The position numbers and the translations under genes are program-made. Of a stretch of 9,441 nucleotides of DNA, positions 1-5,319 are shown one piece after another. The DNA is taken from contig JAFGNC010000237.1 of NCBI GenBank assembly GCA_016927175.1, positions 1 to 9,441 on the forward strand. Reading direction: 5' to 3'. Source of the DNA: Gammaproteobacteria bacterium. Lineage in GTDB: Bacteria; Pseudomonadota; Gammaproteobacteria; Steroidobacterales; Rariloculaceae. The notes under the pieces are model-generated. The model saw only the letters and a list, made by a program, of their open reading frames with translations, had not been told where the DNA came from and searched no databases. The number at the start of each line of letters is the position of its first letter. Position 1 is the stretch's first letter.

Positions 1-294
1 CGTCGAATAGCCGTCGCGCAGCGCGAGCTCGAGGTCCCGGATGCCGGGGCCCGTGTCCTCGAAGTCGAGCCGCAGGCCCGTTCGTCCGGCGTTGACGAGC
101 CAGCGGAAGCGGGCCGTGCCTCCCTTGCCGTGCTCGATCGTGTTGCGCGCCAGCTCGCTGACGGCCGTGACGATCTTCGTCTGCTCGACCAGGCTGAACC
201 CGAGCTCGATCGACCACGCCCGTGCCTGCTGCCTCACATAGACGAGGTCTTCCTGAGCCCGCAGCTCGAACGTCTCATCTCTTTGGACGTCCAA
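1..294 (-). CDS. rsbT: RsbT-like anti-sigma/switch kinase, partial (3' end off the left edge)
   Basis: Serine/threonine kinase of the GHKL ATPase family. In stressosomes it phosphorylates RsbS and RsbR, is released, and then activates a downstream partner. Read leftward from 294, 98 codons are present and the window edge cuts the C-terminus. The N-box is seen as E47xxxN51 within SELARNTIEHG, and the G1 box as DTGPG around residues 80-84. LGFSLVEQTKIVTAVSELARN is the typical RsbT core. The start is inferred to be TTG at 294-292: no ATG or GTG lies suitably in frame, and a strong GGAGG sits 8 nt upstream, inside the end of rsbS. The gene therefore overlaps rsbS by about 20 bp, implying translational coupling. 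Its target (phosphatase, cyclase or other) is outside the window. Confidence 0.87.
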   Translation of the reverse strand, partial: MDVQRDETFELRAQEDLVYVRQQARAWSIELGFSLVEQTKIVTAVSELARNTIEHGKGGTARFRWLVNAGRTGLRLDFEDTGPGIRDLELALRDGYST

Positions 295-655
295 GCGCCG
301 GCCCTCCCAGTAGCTCGATGCCCCGGTCGACGTCGAGCGCCGTCCGGACGCCCGGCAGCTCGAGCCCGAGCTCGACCAGCGTGATGGCTACGGCCGGGCG
401 CATGCCGACCACGACCGTCTCCGCGTCGAGTATCCGCGACATCGATGTGATGTTGGCCAGCATTCGGCCGATGAAGGAGTCCACGACCTCGAGCGCCGAG
501 ATGTCGATCAGCACGCCTTTCGCGTTGGTCTCGACGATCCGGTCGGTCAGGTCCTCCTGCAGCTGCATCGCCATACGGTCGTGCATGTCGACCTGGATCG
601 TGACCAGCAGCAGCTCACCGATCCTCAGGATCGGGATCACGTCGATGCCGCTCAT
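275..655 (-). CDS. rsbS: RsbS-like single-domain STAS protein (stressosome scaffold, RsbT antagonist)
   Basis: A 126-residue protein made of one STAS domain, close to the usual RsbS length of about 120. RsbS forms the stressosome core with RsbR and holds RsbT until it is phosphorylated. The phospho-acceptor motif is clear: VVDSFIGRM with Ser60, matching Ser59 of the Bacillus protein. It is followed by the ISALEVVDS strand/helix pattern and VVVGMRPAVAITLVELG, typical of the RsbS/RsbR STAS fold. The start codon overlaps the rsbR stop (ATGA at 655-652), and no strong Shine-Dalgarno is seen, so coupling to rsbR is likely. The 3' end overlaps rsbT and contains the rsbT ribosome binding site. Confidence 0.92.
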   Translation of the reverse strand: MSGIDVIPILRIGELLLVTIQVDMHDRMAMQLQEDLTDRIVETNAKGVLIDISALEVVDSFIGRMLANITSMSRILDAETVVVGMRPAVAITLVELGLELPGVRTALDVDRGIELLGGPALGRPKR

Positions 656-1506
656 TCGCGGCCGTCTGCCTGGACGTGCAACCCCTTGATGGCGAGTGCG
701 TGCCGGAAGGCCTCCGCCAGCGATGCCTTGGTGGTCACGTCACCGAGGTCCACGCCGAGGTGAACGATGGTCTGGGCGATCTGCGGCCGGATGCCGCTGA
801 TGATGCAGTCCGCTCCCATCAGGCGCGCGGCGGAGACGGTCTTCAGCAGATGCTGGGCCACCAGCGTGTCGACGGTCGGGACTCCGGTGATGTCGATGAC
901 GGCGATGGACGCGCCGGTCGTGACGATCTGCGAAAGCAGCGACTCCATGACGACCTGCGTCCTGGCGCTGTCCAGCGTGCCGATCAGCGGCACGGCGAGG
1001 ATGCCGTCCCAGAGGCGGATCACGGGCGTCGACAGCTCGAGCAGCTCCTGCTGCTGGCGGCGAATCACGTCCTCCCGCCCTTTCTGGTGCACCTCGGTCG
1101 TATACAGACCGAGACCGTCCAGCAGGCGGCTCGCGTCCCACAGCTCGCGCGCCAGCGTCGGCGCATCCTTGAGCGAGGAGCTGAGCCGGTCGAACAGCGG
1201 CTGCTTCAGGGACAGCACGAACATCGCGGTCTCGGACGGCGTGAAGCCCTGTCGCGCCCGCGAGCGCGACAGATCCCCCAGCAGGTCCCGCGCCGAGTCC
1301 CATGCCGGGGCTTCGATGCCGTCACCGGAATCCTTCTGCAGCCCGGTGACCACGTGACGGAGAAAATCGGCGGATTCTCTGCGCCGCTGTTCCGCACCGA
1401 TCATGCCCGTCGCCGAGCTTTTCGACCGCTGCTGCAACGCGGTCCATTCGTCGAGAATCTCGGATTCGTGTTGCTCGATGACGTCGAGCAGAGCAGAGTT
1501 CGCCAT
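652..1506 (-). CDS. rsbR: RsbR-like stressosome sensor (N-terminal RsbR domain plus C-terminal STAS)
   Basis: A 284-residue stressosome co-antagonist. Residues 1 to about 150 form an all-helical N-terminal sensor region that resembles RsbRD-type domains more than the globin-like domain of Bacillus RsbRA. I assign it by position and helical character only, and the signal it senses is unknown. Residues about 155-275 form the STAS domain. It contains PLIGTLDSART, where Ser180 sits near the position of Thr171 in Bacillus RsbRA, then ITGVPTVDTLVAQHLL, where Thr214 matches the Thr205 phosphosite, then GIRPQIAQTIVHLGVDL. The ATG at 1506 follows AGGAGG with a short 4-nt spacer. It is the first gene of the rsbR-rsbS-rsbT unit and overlaps rsbS by 4 nt. 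Confidence 0.92.
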   Translation of the reverse strand: MANSALLDVIEQHESEILDEWTALQQRSKSSATGMIGAEQRRRESADFLRHVVTGLQKDSGDGIEAPAWDSARDLLGDLSRSRARQGFTPSETAMFVLSLKQPLFDRLSSSLKDAPTLARELWDASRLLDGLGLYTTEVHQKGREDVIRRQQQELLELSTPVIRLWDGILAVPLIGTLDSARTQVVMESLLSQIVTTGASIAVIDITGVPTVDTLVAQHLLKTVSAARLMGADCIISGIRPQIAQTIVHLGVDLGDVTTKASLAEAFRHALAIKGLHVQADGRE

Positions 1507-1510
1507 GCGG

Positions 1511-1516
1511 CCTCCT
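1511..1516 (-). promoter_or_regulatory. Shine-Dalgarno of rsbR
   Basis: Read on the minus strand, AGGAGG lies 4 nt before the ATG at 1506. It is an unusually strong site with a short spacer and supports this start over internal codons. The rest of 1517-1640 holds no gene, and I could not identify a convincing -10/-35 pair for the rsb operon there. Confidence 0.7.
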
Positions 1517-1640
1517 GAAGCGCGGAAGAGTCGATTGCGCGGACGGAAAACAACGCCGCAGCCGACGGTCAGATCTACTGAAAAACCGCTCTAAGTGCCG
1601 TGACGGCGGGCGTTCTACGCCGCATGCCCTGGAGCGTGAC

Positions 1641-1716
<76 letters not shown>

Positions 1717-1726
1717 AAAGGGTCAG

Positions 1727-1752
1727 AAAACGGCTGCGCGGGATTTTAGCCG
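1727..1752 (-). terminator. Weak candidate terminator after the Fur-family gene
   Basis: Read on the minus strand, CGGCT (1752-1748) and AGCCG (1735-1731) can pair around a 12-nt loop, followed directly by TTTT. The stem is only 5 bp and the loop is long. It also overlaps the candidate tRNA promoter, so it may be chance. Confidence 0.25.
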
Positions 1753-1773
1753 AATGAGCGCGGTCCGTCGCAA
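1743..1773 (-). promoter_or_regulatory. Candidate promoter of tRNA-Thr
   Basis: On the minus strand, TAAAAT (1748-1743) resembles a -10 box and TTGCGA (1773-1768) a -35 box, with a 19-bp spacer, slightly longer than ideal. The stretch after the -10 is CCCGCGC. A GC-rich discriminator of this kind is typical of stable-RNA promoters under stringent control. Predicted transcription would begin about 20 nt before the mature tRNA. This is inference from motif matching only. Confidence 0.45.
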
Positions 1774-1868
1774 GTTCCGTTCGGACGATGCGATTCGAAC
1801 CCGGGGTTTCGTCGCTGGCGGCCTGCCGAGTCTGCCGTGACGCGCATGCCGGACCGAGCGCGTGCGGC

Positions 1869-2300
1869 TCAGTCGGCCGCCGGCTGCGCGCCGCGTACGC
1901 GGATCACGACGTCGACGCCCGCCTGCTCGGTACCGACCGGCAGGTCCGTGTTCAGCTTCAGCGACACACCGTCGAGCGGGATGTCGATCAGCTCGCCGGT
2001 CTCCATGTTGTAGAAATGATGATGGGGCTCGATCGTGGAATCGTAGAACTGCCGGCTCGGGTCCACCTCGACCGTGCGGACCAGCCCCCGCTCGCAGAAC
2101 AGATTCAGCGTGTTGTACACCGTGGCTTTGGATACCCTGGAGCCCATGCCGCGGATGCCGGCGATGATCTGCTCCGCCGACAGATGTTGCGGCCTCGACA
2201 GAATCACCTGCGCCACGTCGAGGCGCTGCGGCGTGGGGAACACCCCCTTCTCGGTCAGCAAGGCAGAAATCTCGTCTCGGGTCACGCTGCGGTACCCCAT
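1869..2300 (-). CDS. Fur-superfamily transcriptional repressor, Irr/PerR-like
   Basis: A 143-residue metal- or stress-responsive winged-helix repressor. The DNA-binding domain covers about residues 10-85, with TPQRLDVAQVIL, LSAEQIIAGI and the recognition segment SKATVYNTLNLF. The hinge is followed by the metal-site cluster EPHHHFYNMETGELIDIP (residues 91-108). This HHHF...LIDIP pattern is closest to what I know of Irr proteins and also occurs in PerR/Fur. There is only one cysteine (Cys69), so the structural CxxC zinc sites of many Fur/PerR proteins are missing. I chose ATG at 2300 because homologous sequence begins there. The upstream open frame (to 2408) adds atypical residues and would run through the operator-like palindromes. 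No clear Shine-Dalgarno precedes it. It is divergent from the pilin operon, and its regulon cannot be read from here. Confidence 0.88.
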   Translation of the reverse strand: MGYRSVTRDEISALLTEKGVFPTPQRLDVAQVILSRPQHLSAEQIIAGIRGMGSRVSKATVYNTLNLFCERGLVRTVEVDPSRQFYDSTIEPHHHFYNMETGELIDIPLDGVSLKLNTDLPVGTEQAGVDVVIRVRGAQPAAD

Positions 2301-2307
2301 CGGAATC

Positions 2308-2325
2308 AAGTACTTAAAGTATAAG
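2308..2325. promoter_or_regulatory. Nested palindromes and candidate -10 in front of the Fur-family gene
   Basis: An AT-rich island in GC-rich DNA holds three overlapping inverted repeats: AAGTACTT (2308-2315), TACTTAAAGTA (2311-2321) and CTTAAAGTATAAG (2313-2325). On the minus strand, TATACT (2323-2318) could serve as a -10 box. Position and symmetry suggest a Fur-family operator used for autoregulation, an inference from the common behaviour of the family. A clear -35 was not found. Confidence 0.5.
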
Positions 2326-2371
2326 CGCGTCGGCCCAGCAAATGCTACCGGCCGATCCGCAGGTTCTGACA

Positions 2372-2383
2372 GCGCCCGGGCGC
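2372..2383. repeat. Perfect 12-bp palindrome GCGCCCGGGCGC
   Basis: A fully self-complementary 12-mer in the intergenic region between the divergent Fur-family and pilin genes. It is not followed by a T-run, so it is not an intrinsic terminator. In DNA this GC-rich, such a palindrome may be chance, but it lies in regulatory space. Confidence 0.35.
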
Positions 2384-2387
2384 GAAT

Positions 2388-2432
2388 TATCCGCTTCCTC
2401 CGCTTCATCCGCCTTATCCGCTCGATCCGCCG
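2388..2432. repeat. Five-copy 9-bp tandem repeat (consensus NATCCGCYT)
   Basis: Five consecutive 9-bp units: TATCCGCTT, CCTCCGCTT, CATCCGCCT, TATCCGCTC and GATCCGCCG. They share the core TCCGC. The array sits in the 222-bp non-coding gap (2301-2522) between the Fur-family gene and the first pilin gene. The rest of that gap shows no gene and no promoter I could identify with confidence. Confidence 0.7.
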
Positions 2433-2507
2433 AGGAATTGCGATGGCTGCACCGCCGCGCCCGGCCTACCGTACTACGCCGAAGGGCTTTCGGGGGTCTC
2501 GCTGCGC

Positions 2508-2514
2508 AGGGAGG
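2508..2514 (+). promoter_or_regulatory. Shine-Dalgarno that selects the TTG start of the first pseudopilin
   Basis: AGGGAGG ends 8 nt before TTG at 2523. The in-frame GTG at 2514 overlaps this ribosome binding site and has no site of its own, so the TTG is the better start. Confidence 0.65.
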
Positions 2515-2522
2515 TGCCGCAG

Positions 2523-3059
2523 TTGCATCGTGCCGGATTCACGCTGTGGGAGCTGCTGTGCACGCTGACGGTGGCGGGGGTCGCGCTCGGGCTCGCTGCG
2601 CCGGAGTTCCGCAGCTTCCTGCTCGACTCCCGCTCGAGCGCGGACGTGGACGCGTTCGTCGCGGCGGTGCAGCTCGCGCGCAGCGAGTCGGCGAAGCGTG
2701 CGCGGCCGGTAGTGCTGTGCAAGAGCGCGGACCGCGTGCGCTGCGGAGGCGGCGAGATCCGCTACGACGCCGGCTGGATCGTGTTCGTCGACGAGGACGG
2801 CGCCCGCCCGGCGCGGCGCTCGGCCGGCGAGCCTCTGCTGTTCGCGCATGCGCCACGGATGGCCGGCCGCATCGAATCGAACCGGGCCCTGTACGAGTTC
2901 CGTCCGTATCGGCGCCGCAGCACGAACGGCACCGTCACGTTCTGCGACGAGCGCGGAGCCGCCGCGGCGCGTGCGGTGATCGTCAGCTATACGGGGAGGC
3001 CCCGCACGTCGCGCCGCGCCCCCGACGGGCGCCCGCTGACGTGCGGCGGGCCGCCGTGA
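2523..3059 (+). CDS. fimT: FimT/GspH-type minor pseudopilin (first copy)
   Basis: A type IV pilus minor pilin of about 178 residues, made as a prepilin and processed by PilD at the inner membrane. From TTG 2523, the 5-residue leader MHRAG is followed by the cut site G|FTLWEL with Glu at mature position 5. The hydrophobic helix LLCTLTVAGVALGLAAPEF comes next. The GspH/FimT domain is seen in VQLARSESAKRARPVVLCKS, in GWIVFVDEDG, and in the C-terminal TFCDERGAAAARAVIVSYTGRPR. Cysteines near residues 62, 71 and 139 and at the C-terminus could form disulfides. It is the first gene of the operon. FimT and FimU are hard to tell apart by eye, so the symbol is provisional. An 87-bp gap follows. Confidence 0.85.
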   Translation: MHRAGFTLWELLCTLTVAGVALGLAAPEFRSFLLDSRSSADVDAFVAAVQLARSESAKRARPVVLCKSADRVRCGGGEIRYDAGWIVFVDEDGARPARRSAGEPLLFAHAPRMAGRIESNRALYEFRPYRRRSTNGTVTFCDERGAAAARAVIVSYTGRPRTSRRAPDGRPLTCGGPP

Positions 3060-3070
3060 CGCGCCGGCGG

Positions 3071-3079
3071 CCGTTCGTC
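3071..3079 (+). promoter_or_regulatory. CCGTTCGTC motif identical to the AlgR-box core
   Basis: An exact CCGTTCGTC lies in the gap between the two fimT-like genes, flanked on each side by GCCGGCGG (3063-3070 and 3080-3087). AlgR is known to bind this core and to activate the fimU-pilVWXY1Y2E operon in Pseudomonas aeruginosa. The same 9-mer occurs once inside rsbT (78-86), so chance is not excluded, and no algR gene is visible here. Confidence 0.35.
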
Positions 3080-3090
3080 GCCGGCGGCTC

Positions 3091-3135
3091 CCCGGCCGTC
3101 GGCCGGGCCGCTCGCGCGGCATACGGTTGTCGTAT
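3091..3135. repeat. Three abutting perfect inverted repeats between the fimT-like genes
   Basis: CCCGGCC-GTC-GGCCGGG (3091-3107, 7-bp stem), GCCGC-TCGC-GCGGC (3107-3120, 5-bp stem) and ATACG-GTTGT-CGTAT (3121-3135, 5-bp stem) follow each other end to end. The last ends 11 nt before the ATG of the second pseudopilin. No T-run follows, so they are not simple terminators. They could fold as RNA hairpins, act as a processing or attenuation element, or in the case of the third be a protein-binding site. Confidence 0.6.
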
Positions 3136-3146
3136 AGTTGCGCGTC

Positions 3147-3773
3147 ATGAGTCCGAGGCCCGACGGCTTCACCCTTTGGGAACTGATGATGGCGCTGGTC
3201 CTCGCGGGAATCGTGCTGGGGATCGGCGTGCCGAGCTTCATGGAGTTTCAGCGCAGCAACGCGATGACGACGGCCGCCAACGACCTGCTGTCGGCCGTGC
3301 TGGCGGCCAGATCCGAGGCCGTCAAGCGGCAGGCGCCGGTCATGCTGTGCGCGAGCCCGAATCCGACCGCGCCGGCGCCGGACTGCGGCGCCGGCGGCGG
3401 ATTCATCGTTTTCATCGACGACGACGGCGACGGCATGGCCGGACCCACCGACGGCAACGGCACGCACGACGACGGCGAGCCGTTGCTGCTGCAGCGGCCG
3501 CCCTCGGGAGGCGCCATTCGCGTGTGGAGCGACGGCCGCTACGTCGCGTTCGACGCGAACGGCCTGCCCTACCAGCCGGCGGCACAGCCCGAGCCCCCCG
3601 CCTCGAGCTATCTGTACTGCGACGACCGCGGAAACCGCGCCGCGGCCGGCGGCCTGTCGGCGGCCCGGGTCGTCGTCATCGAGCCGACGGGGCGCGCCCA
3701 GGTGCGCCAGGAGATCGCGCAGATCGAGGCCGCCGCGGACACCATCGCCGGCGCCGTGTGCCCGTCGTCATGA
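3147..3773 (+). CDS. fimU: FimT/FimU (GspH)-type minor pseudopilin (second copy)
   Basis: A prepilin of about 208 residues. The leader MSPRPDG is followed by the cut site G|FTLWELMMA with Glu5, then the hydrophobic segment LVLAGIVLGIGVPSF. GspH features are LAARSEAVKRQAPVMLCAS, GGFIVFIDDDGDG, and the C-terminal SSYLYCDDRGNR with AARVVVIEPTGRAQ. The middle has an Asp/Gly-rich insert (DDDGDGMAGPTDGNGTHDD) that looks like a calcium-binding loop, longer than usual for this family. ATG at 3147 is preferred over TTG 3138. No Shine-Dalgarno precedes it, but TATAGT lies at 3133-3138. The stop overlaps the pilV start (ATGA). Four genes downstream match the known fimU-pilVWX order, so fimU is the likelier symbol, though provisional. 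Confidence 0.85.
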   Translation: MSPRPDGFTLWELMMALVLAGIVLGIGVPSFMEFQRSNAMTTAANDLLSAVLAARSEAVKRQAPVMLCASPNPTAPAPDCGAGGGFIVFIDDDGDGMAGPTDGNGTHDDGEPLLLQRPPSGGAIRVWSDGRYVAFDANGLPYQPAAQPEPPASSYLYCDDRGNRAAAGGLSAARVVVIEPTGRAQVRQEIAQIEAAADTIAGAVCPSS

Positions 3774-4297
3774 CGGATCGGCGCGGCATGGGCAAGGAAG
3801 CGGGCCGCGGGCGCCGCGACCGCCCCGGTGCGCCGGATGCGCGCGGGCCGAGCGCGCGCGCGCAGAACGGCTTCAGCCTGATCGAGGCCCTCGTGGCGCT
3901 GGTCGTGCTTTCGGTCGGCATGATCGGTGTCGCCGCGATGTACGGCCAGGGGCTTGCGGCGACCCGCTCGGCGCAGCTGCGCACTCAGGCGGTCAACCTC
4001 GCGGCCGACATGGCCGACCGGATTCGCGTGAACCGGCTCGGGGGCGCGGCCTACGCCGGCGCGGCCGCAGACCGCGGCTGCGGCCCGGGCGGCGGCACGT
4101 GCGCCCCGGCCGAGATGGCCGCACACGACCTGTTCGTATGGGAGTCGCAGGCGGCAGAGCTGCTGCCGAACGGCAGCACGGAGGTGCTGTACGACGGCGG
4201 CACGACGCCGCCGACGTACACCGTGCGCGTCAGCTGGGACGAGGTCGGAGAAGGCGTCGTGCAGCACGAGGTCGTCGTGCAGGTACCGACGTTTTGA
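3770..4297 (+). CDS. pilV: Type IV pilus minor pilin PilV
   Basis: A minor pilin of 175 residues, a component of the pilus-initiating tip complex. The prepilin leader is long, basic and Pro/Arg/Gly-rich (34 residues), ending AQNG|FSLIEALVAL with Glu at mature position 5 (residue 39). The hydrophobic helix VVLSVGMIGVAAMYGQGL follows. The family signature AVNLAADMADRIRVNR lies near residues 74-89. The C-terminus YTVRVSWDEVGEGVVQHEVVV is the usual PilV end strand. The ATG overlaps the preceding stop (ATGA) without a visible Shine-Dalgarno, so translation is probably coupled. An in-frame ATG at 3788 would shorten the leader by 6 residues. Confidence 0.9.
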   Translation: MTDRRGMGKEAGRGRRDRPGAPDARGPSARAQNGFSLIEALVALVVLSVGMIGVAAMYGQGLAATRSAQLRTQAVNLAADMADRIRVNRLGGAAYAGAAADRGCGPGGGTCAPAEMAAHDLFVWESQAAELLPNGSTEVLYDGGTTPPTYTVRVSWDEVGEGVVQHEVVVQVPTF

Positions 4298-4302
4298 GCG
4301 GC

Positions 4303-5319
4303 ATGCGCGCAATGGAGGCGAGACTCCGGCGGCGCGCTGCCGCGACACCGCATCGAGCCGCCGGCGTCACGCTGATCGAGCTGATGGTCGCGCTCGCGAT
4401 CGGCTCGTTCCTGCTGATCGGGGCCGTCTCGGTGTTCGTGCAGAGCCGCCAGACCTTCCGCGTCACCGAATCGGTGTCGCGGCTGCAGGAGAACGCGCGT
4501 TTTGCGCTGTTCGCGCTCGAGCCCGACGTGCGGATGGCGCATTACTGGGGCCTGACCTCGCGCACCGGCAAGATCGCCGGTCAGGCCGGGCCGGCCGACC
4601 CTCCGTCGGGTTTCCCGGTCGCGAACGACTGCGGCCAGAACTGGGCCGTGGACCTCGAGACCGAGCTCGGCGGCGCGAACAACGGCTACGACTGGGCCTG
4701 CGCCGCGAACGGCGGCGCCCAGCCCGGCGCCGATACGCTCATCGTGCGCAGGGTCGAGACGGAGCCCGTCACGGCGCTCGAGGACGGCACGCTGTACGTG
4801 CAGTCCGCGCGGTTTCAGGACGGACAGCTGTTCCTCGGCAACGCTCTGCCGGCGGCTTTCTCCGCGGCGACCTCCGAGACGCACCGGCTGGTCGTCAACG
4901 GCTACTACGTCAGTCCCACCTCTTCGCTGTCGACGCCCGACAACCCGGTGCCGTCGCTGCGCGTGAAGAAGCTGACCGGAACGGCGGCCGGCCCGAGGAT
5001 CACGGACGAGGAAGTGCTGCCGGGCGTGGAGGACCTGCAGATACAGTTCGGCATCGACACCGACGCGCTCGGCGCTGCGAACCGCGGAGCGATCGACGCG
5101 TACGTGAACCCGGGCGACCCGTCGCTCGGGCAGCCCGACGTCGCCGTTCTCGCCGTACGCATATGGCTGCGGCTGCGTACCGAGAGGCCCGAGACCGGCT
5201 TCACCGACACGAACGCGTACCGCTACGCCGACCGCGACTCGGCGCCGCCGAGGGACGGCTTCCGGCGCATCGTCGTTTCGAAAACCGTTTACGTCCGCAA
5301 CGCGAGGCCGCCCGCATGA
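4303..5319 (+). CDS. pilW: Type IV pilus minor pilin PilW
   Basis: A minor pilin of 338 residues, in the usual PilW size range. The leader of about 21 residues ends HRAAG|VTLIELMVAL, with Glu at mature position 5. The first mature residue is Val instead of the common Phe, which is tolerated. The signature SRLQENARFALFALEPDVRMAHYWG (residues 59-83) is diagnostic of PilW. VLPGVEDLQIQFGIDTD and the terminal RRIVVSKTVYVRNAR also fit. The start is uncertain. ATG 4303 is taken, but TTG 4294 overlaps the pilV stop and has AGGT 9 nt upstream, and ATG 4312 is also in frame. The stop overlaps the pilX ATG (ATGA). Confidence 0.9.
   Translation: MRAMEARLRRRAAATPHRAAGVTLIELMVALAIGSFLLIGAVSVFVQSRQTFRVTESVSRLQENARFALFALEPDVRMAHYWGLTSRTGKIAGQAGPADPPSGFPVANDCGQNWAVDLETELGGANNGYDWACAANGGAQPGADTLIVRRVETEPVTALEDGTLYVQSARFQDGQLFLGNALPAAFSAATSETHRLVVNGYYVSPTSSLSTPDNPVPSLRVKKLTGTAAGPRITDEEVLPGVEDLQIQFGIDTDALGAANRGAIDAYVNPGDPSLGQPDVAVLAVRIWLRLRTERPETGFTDTNAYRYADRDSAPPRDGFRRIVVSKTVYVRNARPPA
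5303..5306 (+). promoter_or_regulatory. Ribosome binding site supporting the long PilX start
   Basis: GAGG lies inside the end of pilW with a spacer of about 8-9 nt to ATG 5316, which overlaps the pilW stop. ATG 5508, the start that would give a normal-length leader, has no such site. This favours translation through the repeat-rich leader. Confidence 0.5.

Noticed and set aside
676..1518. A plus-strand frame opposite rsbR
   Set aside because: The minus strand encodes a well-matched RsbR with STAS phosphosite motifs. The plus-strand product shows no family features.
1580..1640. A terminator after tRNA-Thr (small GC hairpins followed some 11 nt later by TTTTT on the minus strand)
   Set aside because: The stems are 4-5 bp with tiny loops and the T-run is too far away for a convincing intrinsic terminator.
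1791..1805. GATTCGAACCCGGGG, resembling the T-arm of a tRNA, as a possible second tRNA or attachment-site remnant
   Set aside because: The flanks do not form a T-stem and no acceptor or anticodon arm can be folded. No repeat of the real tRNA 3' end longer than the TTCGAA core was found and no integrase gene is present.
2342..3769. A long plus-strand frame upstream of and continuous with pilV, out of frame with both fimT-like genes
   Set aside because: The translation is Arg/Ala-rich low complexity, and both FimT-like proteins with prepilin signals are encoded in another frame. Only the part from 3770 on (PilV) is real.
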